64,000 nt of DNA from Chitinophaga chungangae (GTDB lineage Bacteria > Bacteroidota > Bacteroidia > Chitinophagales > Chitinophagaceae), in NCBI RefSeq assembly GCF_017742215.1, contig NZ_JAGHKP010000002.1:1-64000 (forward strand). Reading direction: 5' to 3'. Shown here piece by piece: positions 32,103 to 40,996 of this stretch. Numbering within the stretch: the first letter of the stretch is position 1; the number at the start of each line of letters is the position of its first letter. The translations under genes and the position numbers were made by a program. A model generated the notes under the pieces. The model ran no database searches. It was not told the DNA's origin and saw only the letters and a list, made by a program, of their open reading frames with translations.

Positions 32103-35100
32103 ATGAGATACATTTTTAATTTCAGTAAAGGCCATCTGGCTTCCGCATTCCTGCTGATATGCTTTTTTTCGTTTGCGGGAAACAAGGCCTTCGCACAGGG
32201 AACTCCCAGGATAACCGTATCCGGTACAGTATCAGACACGCTAAGCAGGGGCATTCCCGGAGCGACGGTAATGGTTTTGGGTAACACCAAGGTCGGGACC
32301 CAAACCGATGCAAACGGCAAATTCGTGATCGAGGTGAATGAAGGAGCCGTGCTCAGGATCACTTACATCGGGTTTAAAGAGCAGCGCATCACGGTAACCT
32401 CTACTACCCGGAACCTCAACGTGCGCCTCGTGGAAAACAGCATGCTGGCCAACGAGGTAGTGATCACCGCAATGGGGCAAAAACAACGGAAAGAAGCGGT
32501 GGTAGGCTCGGTCACTACCATTAAGCCCGGCGATCTGAAGATTCCCGCCAGTAACCTGACCGCCGCGCTTGCGGGGCAGGCGGCGGGGATCATCTCCTAT
32601 CAGCGCAGCGGGCAACCGGGGCAGGACAATGCCTCCTTCTTCATCAGGGGAGTAACCACTTTCGGTTACAAGCAGGACCCGCTTATCCTGATCGACAACG
32701 TGGAGCTGACGCCTAATGACCTGGCGCGCCTGCAGCCTGATGATATCGCCAGTTTTACGATCCTGAAAGATGCCAGCGCAACGGCGCTCTACGGCGCCCG
32801 CGGCGCCAATGGCGTAATACTGGTTAGCACCAAGGAAGGTAAAGAAGGAAAAGCCCATGTAAATTTCCGTTCCGAATATTCCCAATCGCAATCCACCCAA
32901 ACGCTTAAGCTGGTAGATCCTATCCAGTATATGGAACTTTTTAACGAAGCTTCATTAACGCGCGATCCGGCTTTGCCCTTGCCTTTCCCGGCAGTTAAAA
33001 TACAAAATACAAAAGCCACCATTGCAGGCACCTCCGGCAGCAATCCTTATGTATACCCAGCGGTCGACTGGATCGGGATGCTGTTTAAAGACAAGGCCAG
33101 CACCCAGCGCAACAATTTAAGCATCAGCGGCGGCGGCGGAGTGGCCAAGTATTATATCTCCGGCTCCTATAACGTGGACAATGGAATATTAAAAACGGAC
33201 ATCCGCAACAACAACGACAACAACGTTAATTTCAAGAATTACCAGCTCCGTTCAAACATCAACATCAGTCTTACCAAATCCACCGAGGTGATCGTAAGGC
33301 TTTCAGGCACGTTCAGCGATTACAACGGGCCGATCACCTTAGACGGGTCTTTTGCTTCGGACCTGTACGCGATCGCTTCGCATGCCAGCCCGGTTTTATT
33401 CCCGGCCTATTATCCCGCCGACGAAGCCAATACGGGAGCCAATCACATCCTGTTCGGCAACGTAGGCGGACCGAACGGAACAAGAAGCAACAGCATCCTT
33501 TACCCAAACGGGAACCCCTACGCCCAGCTTTTAAAAGGACATAAGAACTCCTCAGAGTCGCGCCTCTCCGCACAGCTGGAGCTTAACCAGAACTTCGATT
33601 TTATCACCAAAGGCCTTAAACTAAGAGGGATATTCAACACCAACCGGTATTCTTATTTTGATTCACAACTTGCCTATTCCCCTTATTTTTACAGCGCGGA
33701 TAGCTACGACAAAACAGACAACACCTATACGCTTACCTGGCTGAATCCCATGAAAGGTCCGTCGTTCAGCAACGTTCCCACGGAATACCTGGAATATTCC
33801 AAAAACGAGCCCAATGCCAATTCCTTCTACTACATCCAGGCTGCTTTAGACTACAACAGGAAATTCGGCAACCATACCCTCAGTTCCACCCTGATCGGCA
33901 CTGCACAGCAAACCTTGTATTCAAGCGCTAAAGATCCCAGAACAAACACCACTACGCTGCCATATTCCCTGCCTTTCAGAAACCTCGGTTTGGCGGGCAG
34001 GGCTACCTATTCATTTAATGACAGGTATTTTGTCGAGTTCAACTTCGGATACAATGGCTCAGAGCGTTTTTCATCCAATAACCGCTATGGTTTTTTCCCG
34101 ACCATCGGCGCGGCCTGGGTACCTTCCAACGAAGCCTTCTGGAAGCAGAACGATATCGTGAACCGTTTAAAGTTCCGTTTCAGCCATGGTTTGGTGGGTA
34201 ACGACGCCATCGGCTCCCAGCGTTTCTTCTACCTTTCCGATGTAAACCTGAACGGCGGCAACTTCGCACAGTTCGGCATCAATAACCAAAACCAGTTAAA
34301 CGGCGTGACCATCAGAAGTTACGCCAATTCGAACATTACCTGGGAAACATCCAGGCAAACCAACCTGGCAACGGAGATCACCCTGCTGGAAAACTTCAAT
34401 ATCATCGCAGAAATTTATAAAAATCACCGTTACGACATCTTACGCACGCGGAACATACCGGCAACGGAAGGTTTTGAGGCTGATGTTTTGACCAATCTCG
34501 GGGAGGTCGATTCAAAAGGCATAGACCTGTCGCTGGATTACAAAAAAAATTTCAACAGCGGCCTGTGGGCTGCGGTAAGAGCCAACTTTACCTATTCTAC
34601 CAACAAATACACTTACATAGAAGAACCCAATTATCCCGAGACCTGGAGGCATTTTATGGGCCAGCCGATCAGTCGCGGTTACGGTTTTATCGCGGAACGC
34701 CTCTTTGTGGACGACGCCGAAGTGGCCAATTCGCCGAAACAGTTGTTCACCACGCAGGATGCTTACGATAACAAAATTACAGGAATGCAGCCGAGAGGAG
34801 GCGACATTAAATATCGTGACCTGAACGGCGATGGCAAGATCGACGACCTGGACATGGTATTCATGGGTTATCCCAACACGCCGGAAATCGTATATGGCTT
34901 TGGTATTTCCTCCGGCTTTAAGGGATTTGACCTCTCCGCGTTTTTCCAGGGCCAGGCGAGAGTTTCCTTCTTTATCGACCCGAGAAAAGTAAGCCCGTTT
35001 TTAGAACGTAATGTAAAATATGTAGAAGGAAGATCGCAGGTGCTGCAGGATTTTGCGGATAGCCACTGGTCTGAGGAAAACCAGGACGTGTATGCGGTCT

Positions 35101-35387
35101 ATCCCCGCCTGGGCACCAGCAACGAACTGATCGCCAATAACCTGCAGCCCAGTTCATGGTGGCTTCGGGATGGCAGCTTTATCCGTTTAAAATCGCTTGA
35201 GGTCGGTTATACGCTGCCCAAAAACCTCCTGAAGTCGTTAAAGATCGCAAACTGCCGCTTTTATTTCAACGGATTGAACCTGGTCACCTGGAGCCCCTTT
35301 AAAATGTGGGACCCTGAGCTGGGAGGCAATGGATTTGCCTATCCCATACAAAAGGTATTCAACCTGGGCGTAAACGTGAATTTATAA
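32103..35387 (+). CDS. SusC/RagA family TonB-linked outer-membrane receptor
   Basis: This 1094-residue importer moves oligosaccharides across the outer membrane. A signal peptide ends at NKAFAQ. A carboxypeptidase-like domain follows (about 38-115: GIPGATVMVLGNTKVGTQTD, then YIGFKEQ), then the plug (about 125-240) with FFIRGVTTFGYKQDPLILID and ILKDASATALYGARGANGVI. The remainder is barrel, ending in YPIQKVFNLGVNVNL. The gene is the first of a long plus-strand operon, with susD 30 bases downstream. The glycoside hydrolases that follow point to alpha-galactoside oligosaccharides as cargo. Confidence 0.97.
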   Translation: MRYIFNFSKGHLASAFLLICFFSFAGNKAFAQGTPRITVSGTVSDTLSRGIPGATVMVLGNTKVGTQTDANGKFVIEVNEGAVLRITYIGFKEQRITVTSTTRNLNVRLVENSMLANEVVITAMGQKQRKEAVVGSVTTIKPGDLKIPASNLTAALAGQAAGIISYQRSGQPGQDNASFFIRGVTTFGYKQDPLILIDNVELTPNDLARLQPDDIASFTILKDASATALYGARGANGVILVSTKEGKEGKAHVNFRSEYSQSQSTQTLKLVDPIQYMELFNEASLTRDPALPLPFPAVKIQNTKATIAGTSGSNPYVYPAVDWIGMLFKDKASTQRNNLSISGGGGVAKYYISGSYNVDNGILKTDIRNNNDNNVNFKNYQLRSNINISLTKSTEVIVRLSGTFSDYNGPITLDGSFASDLYAIASHASPVLFPAYYPADEANTGANHILFGNVGGPNGTRSNSILYPNGNPYAQLLKGHKNSSESRLSAQLELNQNFDFITKGLKLRGIFNTNRYSYFDSQLAYSPYFYSADSYDKTDNTYTLTWLNPMKGPSFSNVPTEYLEYSKNEPNANSFYYIQAALDYNRKFGNHTLSSTLIGTAQQTLYSSAKDPRTNTTTLPYSLPFRNLGLAGRATYSFNDRYFVEFNFGYNGSERFSSNNRYGFFPTIGAAWVPSNEAFWKQNDIVNRLKFRFSHGLVGNDAIGSQRFFYLSDVNLNGGNFAQFGINNQNQLNGVTIRSYANSNITWETSRQTNLATEITLLENFNIIAEIYKNHRYDILRTRNIPATEGFEADVLTNLGEVDSKGIDLSLDYKKNFNSGLWAAVRANFTYSTNKYTYIEEPNYPETWRHFMGQPISRGYGFIAERLFVDDAEVANSPKQLFTTQDAYDNKITGMQPRGGDIKYRDLNGDGKIDDLDMVFMGYPNTPEIVYGFGISSGFKGFDLSAFFQGQARVSFFIDPRKVSPFLERNVKYVEGRSQVLQDFADSHWSEENQDVYAVYPRLGTSNELIANNLQPSSWWLRDGSFIRLKSLEVGYTLPKNLLKSLKIANCRFYFNGLNLVTWSPFKMWDPELGGNGFAYPIQKVFNLGVNVNL

Positions 35388-35417
35388 TTGTTCATCATAG
35401 CAGAAAAAACTTGAGAT

Positions 35418-37352
35418 ATGAAATTCTATTATAAACTGGCCTGCGTTGTTGTTCTGTGTGTTATGGGAACGTCCTGCCGGAAATACCTGGACGTTGTTCC
35501 CAACAATGTAGGAACGCTCGACTACGCTTTTTCGAACAGGAACGAAGCGGAGAACTACCTCTTCGGGTGTTTTAACGCATACCAGAGCATCAACCGCGAT
35601 GTGGAGAATAACGTGGGCTTTGTGACCTCATCGGAAGTGATCTATCCACTTGGCCTGGACGACAATCCCTTTAACCAGATCAAATCCCCCGGCTTTAAGC
35701 TGATAAGAGGCGGCGTGCAAAATACGTCGGACCCGGTGATCAATTACTGGAACGGCTCCAACGGCGGCCAGCCCCTGTATATTGCGCTGAGGCGATGTAA
35801 CATCATGCTTGAGAACATTGATAAGCCCTTTGATCTGAAAGAACCCGAAAAGAAAAGATGGATCGCCGAGACCAAGTTTTTAAAAGCATTTTACCATTAT
35901 TACCTCATCAAGCTGTATGGCCCCATCTCCCTGGCTAAAGAAAACCGCGCGATCGACGGCCCGATAGAAGAAACGAAAGTAAAAAGGGCGACCGTAGACG
36001 AATCCTTCGCTTATGTAACCCAGCTTTTGGAAGAATCCATACCAGACCTGCCGGTCATTATCGGCAATCGTCTTTTAGAGCTGGGCCGGCCAACGAAAGC
36101 GATGGGGATGGCGTTAAAGGCCGAAGTACTGACCACCGCGGCAAGCCCTTTATTTAACGGCAATCCCGACTATGCGGATTTTAAGGACAAAGACGGCCGG
36201 CATCTTTTCCCGGCTGCCGCCGATCCCAAAAAATGGACCCTCGCAGCCAAAGCCTGCAAAGAAGCTATCGACGAGTTTCTGGCGCAGGGCGGCGATCTGT
36301 ATAACAGGGTGCCTATCGATAAGGTATCCGAAGTATCCGATGAACTGAAACAGGTATTGAAGCTGCAGGCTGTGATCACGGAAAAATGGGACCAGAACCC
36401 CGAGCTGATCATTTCTTCACAATATGATTTCCCCTACCAGGGATTCAACTTTCCCAAACTGAACCAGGAATCGGTTTCCCTGGGCAACGAGCATCCTTCG
36501 AACTGGGCGGTGCCGCTGTCAACCACCGAATTGTTCTACACCAAAAACGGCGTGCCTATCAACGAAGACAATACCGGCGTTTTTGATTACGCCGGGAGAA
36601 ATACCACCAGGATGGGAGATGCCGCCAACAAACATTACATCAAAGAAGGCTACGAAACCGCAAAAGCCAATTTTAACCGCGAGCCGAGGTTTTACGCAGC
36701 GCTGGGATTCGATGGCGGCATCTGGTTCGGCAACGACAAGATCAATGAAAGCGACGCTTATTATGTACAGGGCCGGGGAAGGTTCGCCCTTGCAGGTCCC
36801 AAGAGTCAATACGCCACCAATGTGACCGGGTACTGGCCCAAAAAACTGGTGCATTATATGTCGATCATGAACCAGAATGCCAGCTTCGCCTCGTTCAAAT
36901 TACCCGTTGCGCGTTTGGCCGGATTATACTTATTGTATGCCGAGGCTTTAAACGAAGAGGGGACCGCGCCCAAAGCGGAGATCTTGTCCTGGGTAGACAA
37001 AGTGCGCACCAGGGCCGGTTTGCCCGGCGTGGAAACGGCCTGGCAGCAGTATTCGAACAAACCCGGCAAGCCAGACACCAAAGAAGGCAGAAGGGAGATC
37101 ATTCACCAGGAAAGAAGGATAGAGCTTTGTTTTGAAGGTCAAAGCGGATGGGACCTTCGCCGCTGGAAAGAATTACAGGGCGTACTCAGCAGGCCCCTGC
37201 AGGGCTGGAACGTAAATGAAGACGCCCCGGCAAATTATTACAGGCCCGTAACCGTAGCCGTACCGACTTTTGGTTTGAAAGATTATTTATGGCCCATCAA
37301 AAACGAAGAGGTGGTTAAAAATGAAAATCTGACCCAAACCATATTCTGGTAA
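35418..37352 (+). CDS. SusD/RagB family surface glycan-binding lipoprotein
   Basis: This 644-residue SusD-type lipoprotein forms the lid of the SusC transporter. The lipobox ends at Cys20 (CVMGTSCRKYLDV). TPR-like helices follow: RCNIMLENIDK, RWIAETKFLKAFYHYYLIKLYGPISL. The C-terminal signature ERRIELCFEGQSGWDLRRW is typical, as is DYLWPIKNEEVVKNENLTQ at the end. It lies 30 bases behind susC and 20 bases before a discoidin-like lipoprotein gene, so all are co-transcribed. It would bind the target glycan at the cell surface. Confidence 0.96.
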   Translation: MKFYYKLACVVVLCVMGTSCRKYLDVVPNNVGTLDYAFSNRNEAENYLFGCFNAYQSINRDVENNVGFVTSSEVIYPLGLDDNPFNQIKSPGFKLIRGGVQNTSDPVINYWNGSNGGQPLYIALRRCNIMLENIDKPFDLKEPEKKRWIAETKFLKAFYHYYLIKLYGPISLAKENRAIDGPIEETKVKRATVDESFAYVTQLLEESIPDLPVIIGNRLLELGRPTKAMGMALKAEVLTTAASPLFNGNPDYADFKDKDGRHLFPAAADPKKWTLAAKACKEAIDEFLAQGGDLYNRVPIDKVSEVSDELKQVLKLQAVITEKWDQNPELIISSQYDFPYQGFNFPKLNQESVSLGNEHPSNWAVPLSTTELFYTKNGVPINEDNTGVFDYAGRNTTRMGDAANKHYIKEGYETAKANFNREPRFYAALGFDGGIWFGNDKINESDAYYVQGRGRFALAGPKSQYATNVTGYWPKKLVHYMSIMNQNASFASFKLPVARLAGLYLLYAEALNEEGTAPKAEILSWVDKVRTRAGLPGVETAWQQYSNKPGKPDTKEGRREIIHQERRIELCFEGQSGWDLRRWKELQGVLSRPLQGWNVNEDAPANYYRPVTVAVPTFGLKDYLWPIKNEEVVKNENLTQTIFW

Positions 37353-37372
37353 GCTATTTAAAACTCAAAAAG

Positions 37373-38605
37373 ATGAAAAAACTGAATGATAAAAAAGGTC
37401 TGTTCTCTTTGATGTTTACCATTTCCCTGGCGGTCATAGCGCTGGCTTCGTGTAAAAAGAAGGACGCCAATATCGAAATCATATCAAAGGATATGACAAA
37501 ACCCGGAGTGGTGAGCAATGTAAGCGTGGAGAACCTGGACGGCGCGGCAAAGATCACCTACCGGTTGCCGGATTCAAAGAACCTCCTGTATGTGCTGGCC
37601 CGTTATTCCATTAACGACGACCGGGTGAGGGAAACCAAGGCTAGTTATTATACGGATACGATCATGGTAGACGGTTTTGCCAGGGCCAAAGAATATGAAG
37701 TTTCCTTATATGCCGTGAGCAGGGCAAATGTGATGTCTGACCCGGTGGTCGTAAAAGTGCATCCTAAAACGCCCAATTATATTTTGATCAATTCCGGTCT
37801 TGAGATCACACCGGATTTTGGAGGCGCCAATTTCTTCGGGCTCAACAAAAACAGGTCGCCGCTTGCGCTGCATTTGCTGGTATACAACGAAACCACCCAA
37901 AAGTACGAAGAGCAGGACCCTGAATATGTAAATACGGACACGATAGACGTTTCCATCAGGAATTTACCACCGGTGCCGCAGAAGGTGGGCGTATATACCA
38001 CAGACAGGTTCGGCAATGTTTCAGATACGGTATTCAAAACTGTAACGCCATTATTTGAAACCCTCCTGGATAAAAGCAAATTTTTTGTCTATCCCCTGGC
38101 CAGCGACGCGCCGACGAATCAATTCGGCTGGGACCTGAAGTATCTCTTCGATGGCAACCTGGGCGAGCCGGGCTGGCATACCAATACCAACGTTCCCAGG
38201 AGTATCGGCACGTTTGGCATCGGCGTACCGGCCAAGATCAGCCGTTTGGTAATATGGCAAAGGGGACCGAGCTATTATGAATATCAGAATACGCGCAAAT
38301 TCACGCTATGGGGGTCCGATAAGGATAATCCCGCGGATGTAAACCTGCCAACGGGTTCCGCGCCGGGCACCGTGGCCGGGGACTGGGTGAATATGGGCAA
38401 TTTCGTTTTCCCGAACCCGCCGTCGGGCCTGGCGCCGAGCCAGGCAAACGAGGCCGATAAGGCCTTTGTGGCTAAAGGCGTCAACTTCACCATGCCAAGA
38501 TCAGCCGGGCCCGCGAAATACATCAGGCTTGAGGTTACACAAACCTGGGGCGGCTTAACTTATGTAAACGCTTTGGAAATAAGCATGTACGGCAACCCGC
38601 TATAA
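37373..38605 (+). CDS. Surface lipoprotein with C-terminal discoidin-like domain (DUF4959/DUF5126/DUF5000 type)
   Basis: This 410-residue lipoprotein has a signal ending ALASCKKKD. The N-terminal region (about 40-130) resembles a fibronectin III-like DUF4959 domain (VSNVSVENLDGAAKITYRLPD), the middle (130-230) a DUF5126-like domain, and the C-terminal part (about 235-410) a discoidin (F5/8 type C)-like DUF5000 domain with FGWDLKYLFDGNLGEPGWHT and KYIRLEVTQTWGGLTYVNALEI. Such proteins recur next to SusCD pairs and are thought to be auxiliary glycan-binding proteins. Domain names are recalled from family patterns rather than searched. Confidence 0.8.
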   Translation: MKKLNDKKGLFSLMFTISLAVIALASCKKKDANIEIISKDMTKPGVVSNVSVENLDGAAKITYRLPDSKNLLYVLARYSINDDRVRETKASYYTDTIMVDGFARAKEYEVSLYAVSRANVMSDPVVVKVHPKTPNYILINSGLEITPDFGGANFFGLNKNRSPLALHLLVYNETTQKYEEQDPEYVNTDTIDVSIRNLPPVPQKVGVYTTDRFGNVSDTVFKTVTPLFETLLDKSKFFVYPLASDAPTNQFGWDLKYLFDGNLGEPGWHTNTNVPRSIGTFGIGVPAKISRLVIWQRGPSYYEYQNTRKFTLWGSDKDNPADVNLPTGSAPGTVAGDWVNMGNFVFPNPPSGLAPSQANEADKAFVAKGVNFTMPRSAGPAKYIRLEVTQTWGGLTYVNALEISMYGNPL

Positions 38606-38635
38606 ACGTTAACGTTTCATTTAAAGAAATAGGTT

Positions 38636-39862
38636 ATGAAGATCATAAATAATATTGCGCTCATCTGTTTTACATCACTGCTGATCGGGGGTTGTAAAAA
38701 GTATGGCGATGATTATAAAGATTTCCTGGAAGATACAGAGATAAAATATCCCGGGAAGATCCAGGCGGCGGGTTACAACACCGGTAACCTGCGCGCGGAA
38801 CTGTTCTGGCGGCCCAGCCCGGACCCAAGCATCACCAGGTATGTCGTTTCCTGGAACAACGGCGTGAATAAACTGGAGGTGGCCGCAGCCACCCATGATC
38901 CCAAAGATACCGTAAAGGTGATCGTGCCTGACCTGAATGAATATGTCTATGCCTTCGTAGTGGTCTCCTATGACAATGAAGGCAATAAATCCATCTCGAC
39001 CGAGATCAACAACGTAAGGGTATACGGCGCAACTTATACCAGCACCTTATTGAACAGGGGAGTAAATGCAACCGAGCCTTATCAATTTTTACCCGACGGG
39101 AGCCTGCAGCTGAATTTTAACAAGAAGGACACGTTGAACGTAGCAACAACGATCCGTTACACCAACAGCACCGGCGCCACGGAAGAAAAGGAGCTGCTGC
39201 CGGAAGACAACAGCATCGTGATCCCGGATTACAAACCGGGCACAACCATACAATACCGTTCTTCCTATATTCCCGAGCCTGGCTCCATTGATAGTTTCAA
39301 CGTTGCGCAGTTTACGGATTTCCCGACGATCATCAAGGTTACGCAATTGGACAAATCACTGTTCAGGACCTATAAACTCCCCACGGATATTAACGATGAA
39401 TACGGATGGAAACTGGAGAATCTATGGGACAACAATGACGGCACCGGCGGCGGAGACCCTGCTGGTTTCCATACCGGCGGCTCCGGTTTGCCGCAGTGGT
39501 TCACGATAGACATGGGGCAAACCGCAAAGCCGGACCATTTCAGGCTTTGGCAACGCGATAACGCCTTGTACGACGTTGCTAATCTTAAAGTGTTTGAAGT
39601 ATGGGGCAGCAACAGCCCGAATCCCGACGGAAGTTTTGATAACAGCTGGACCAAACTGGAGACATTTACTTCGGTGAAGCCATCCGGCCTGCCCAGGGGG
39701 CAGCTGAGCGATGCAGACCGTGCATTTGCAAGAGCCGGTGAAAAGTTCACTTTCCCCGCGGGCATTCCTGAAGTAAAATACCTCCGCTTTAAAGTGCTGG
39801 AAACATGGGGCGGAACCAACTACATCCACCTTCTGGAACTATCGTTCTTTAAAGTGAATTAA
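38636..39862 (+). CDS. Surface lipoprotein with DUF4998-like and discoidin-like domains
   Basis: This 408-residue lipoprotein has its lipobox at LIGGCKKYG. The N-terminal half carries a fibronectin-like DUF4998 domain (about 35-130: YPGKIQAAGYNTGNLRAELF, RYVVSWNNG, DTVKVIVPDLNE). The C-terminal 170 residues repeat the discoidin-like pattern of the upstream gene: YGWKLENLWDNNDG, QWFTIDMGQTAKPDHFRLWQ and KYLRFKVLETWGGTNYIHLL. The two neighbours thus share C-terminal domains but differ at their N-termini. It is probably a second glycan-binding accessory of the SusCD complex. Confidence 0.8.
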   Translation: MKIINNIALICFTSLLIGGCKKYGDDYKDFLEDTEIKYPGKIQAAGYNTGNLRAELFWRPSPDPSITRYVVSWNNGVNKLEVAAATHDPKDTVKVIVPDLNEYVYAFVVVSYDNEGNKSISTEINNVRVYGATYTSTLLNRGVNATEPYQFLPDGSLQLNFNKKDTLNVATTIRYTNSTGATEEKELLPEDNSIVIPDYKPGTTIQYRSSYIPEPGSIDSFNVAQFTDFPTIIKVTQLDKSLFRTYKLPTDINDEYGWKLENLWDNNDGTGGGDPAGFHTGGSGLPQWFTIDMGQTAKPDHFRLWQRDNALYDVANLKVFEVWGSNSPNPDGSFDNSWTKLETFTSVKPSGLPRGQLSDADRAFARAGEKFTFPAGIPEVKYLRFKVLETWGGTNYIHLLELSFFKVN

Positions 39863-39962
39863 GCGCAAACCATATCAGAGATGCACATCGTGGGCATAAT
39901 AGCCAGGAGTTGACCAACCTGCGATCGGCCGACGCGCCGATCCGGGTTTCCTTTAGAAGTTT

Positions 39963-40994
39963 ATGAGTAAGATCACACATCATCCATGGAGTAAACTGAA
40001 CAATGATACGATCCATCTGTTCAGAATGGAAAATGCCAGCGGTGCTTTTGTAAGCCTCAGCAATTACGGGGCAACATTGGTCGCGGCGTATGTTCCCGAC
40101 AGAAACGGTCTGCTCGGCAATGTTATACTGGGTTTTCCCGACCTGAAAGGATATCTCTGCGACAAAAATTATATCGGGGCCACCATTGGAAGATTCGCTA
40201 ACAGGATCTCCGGGGCAAAGTTCATCCTGGACGGCAATAGTTATACACTGAACGCCAACGACGGTGGGAATAACATCCACAGCGGCGGCGCCGGGTTCGA
40301 TGCCAGGGTATTCGATTTCGATATCGACCGGCAGACGCTCTCCTTCAGCCTGTTCAGCGAAGACGGCGAAGGGGGCTTCCCGGGCAACCTGGAATTTAAG
40401 GTGAGCTATCGCTGGACGGACGACAATGAATTGCTGATCGATTATTGGGCAAGCAGCGATCAAAACACCATCGCCAACTTTACCAATCACGCGTACTTTA
40501 ACCTCTCGGCGGCCACCACCAAGATATTCGACCACGAGCTGACCATTCATTCGGACCGTCTGGTTGACGCCGGCCCCGACCATATCCCCTCCGGCCTGAT
40601 CGTTCCCGCGGCTGAATTGTCTTTTAAGAAAAACAGGATCAGGGAAAGGATAACCGTAAATGACGCCGGCGAGGCTACCGGCCTGAACGTTTGTTACGTG
40701 CTGGCTGAAGGAGACTGGACGAAAGCGCCGGCTTGTATACTCACATCGCCGGAATCGGGCAGGGTAATGGAAGTATATACTTCATATCCCGGTTTAATGT
40801 TATATACAGGCGATTACCTGCAAAGCAGCGAAACCGGGAATCATGGAAAGGTGTACGGACCTTTTGACGGCTTGTGCCTGGAATGCCAGTATTTCCCCGA
40901 CAGCCCCAACCAGTCTTTATTTCCTTCAACGGTGCTAACCCCGGAAGCGGTTTATCAGCACAGCATTCATTTTAAATTCAGAACAATAGCATAG
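39963..40994 (+). CDS. galM: Aldose 1-epimerase (galactose mutarotase)
   Basis: This enzyme interconverts alpha and beta anomers of aldoses such as galactose. The protein is 343 residues without a signal peptide, so it acts in the cytoplasm. Diagnostic segments are IGATIGRFANRISGAKF, the catalytic-site histidines in NNIHSGG and FTNHAYFNL, and the catalytic Glu in LCLECQYFPDSPN. It is placed between the binding proteins and the GH97 gene, which starts only 2 bases after its stop. Together with GH97 and GH36 it handles galactose released from alpha-galactosides. Confidence 0.95.
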   Translation: MSKITHHPWSKLNNDTIHLFRMENASGAFVSLSNYGATLVAAYVPDRNGLLGNVILGFPDLKGYLCDKNYIGATIGRFANRISGAKFILDGNSYTLNANDGGNNIHSGGAGFDARVFDFDIDRQTLSFSLFSEDGEGGFPGNLEFKVSYRWTDDNELLIDYWASSDQNTIANFTNHAYFNLSAATTKIFDHELTIHSDRLVDAGPDHIPSGLIVPAAELSFKKNRIRERITVNDAGEATGLNVCYVLAEGDWTKAPACILTSPESGRVMEVYTSYPGLMLYTGDYLQSSETGNHGKVYGPFDGLCLECQYFPDSPNQSLFPSTVLTPEAVYQHSIHFKFRTIA

Positions 40995-40996
40995 TC

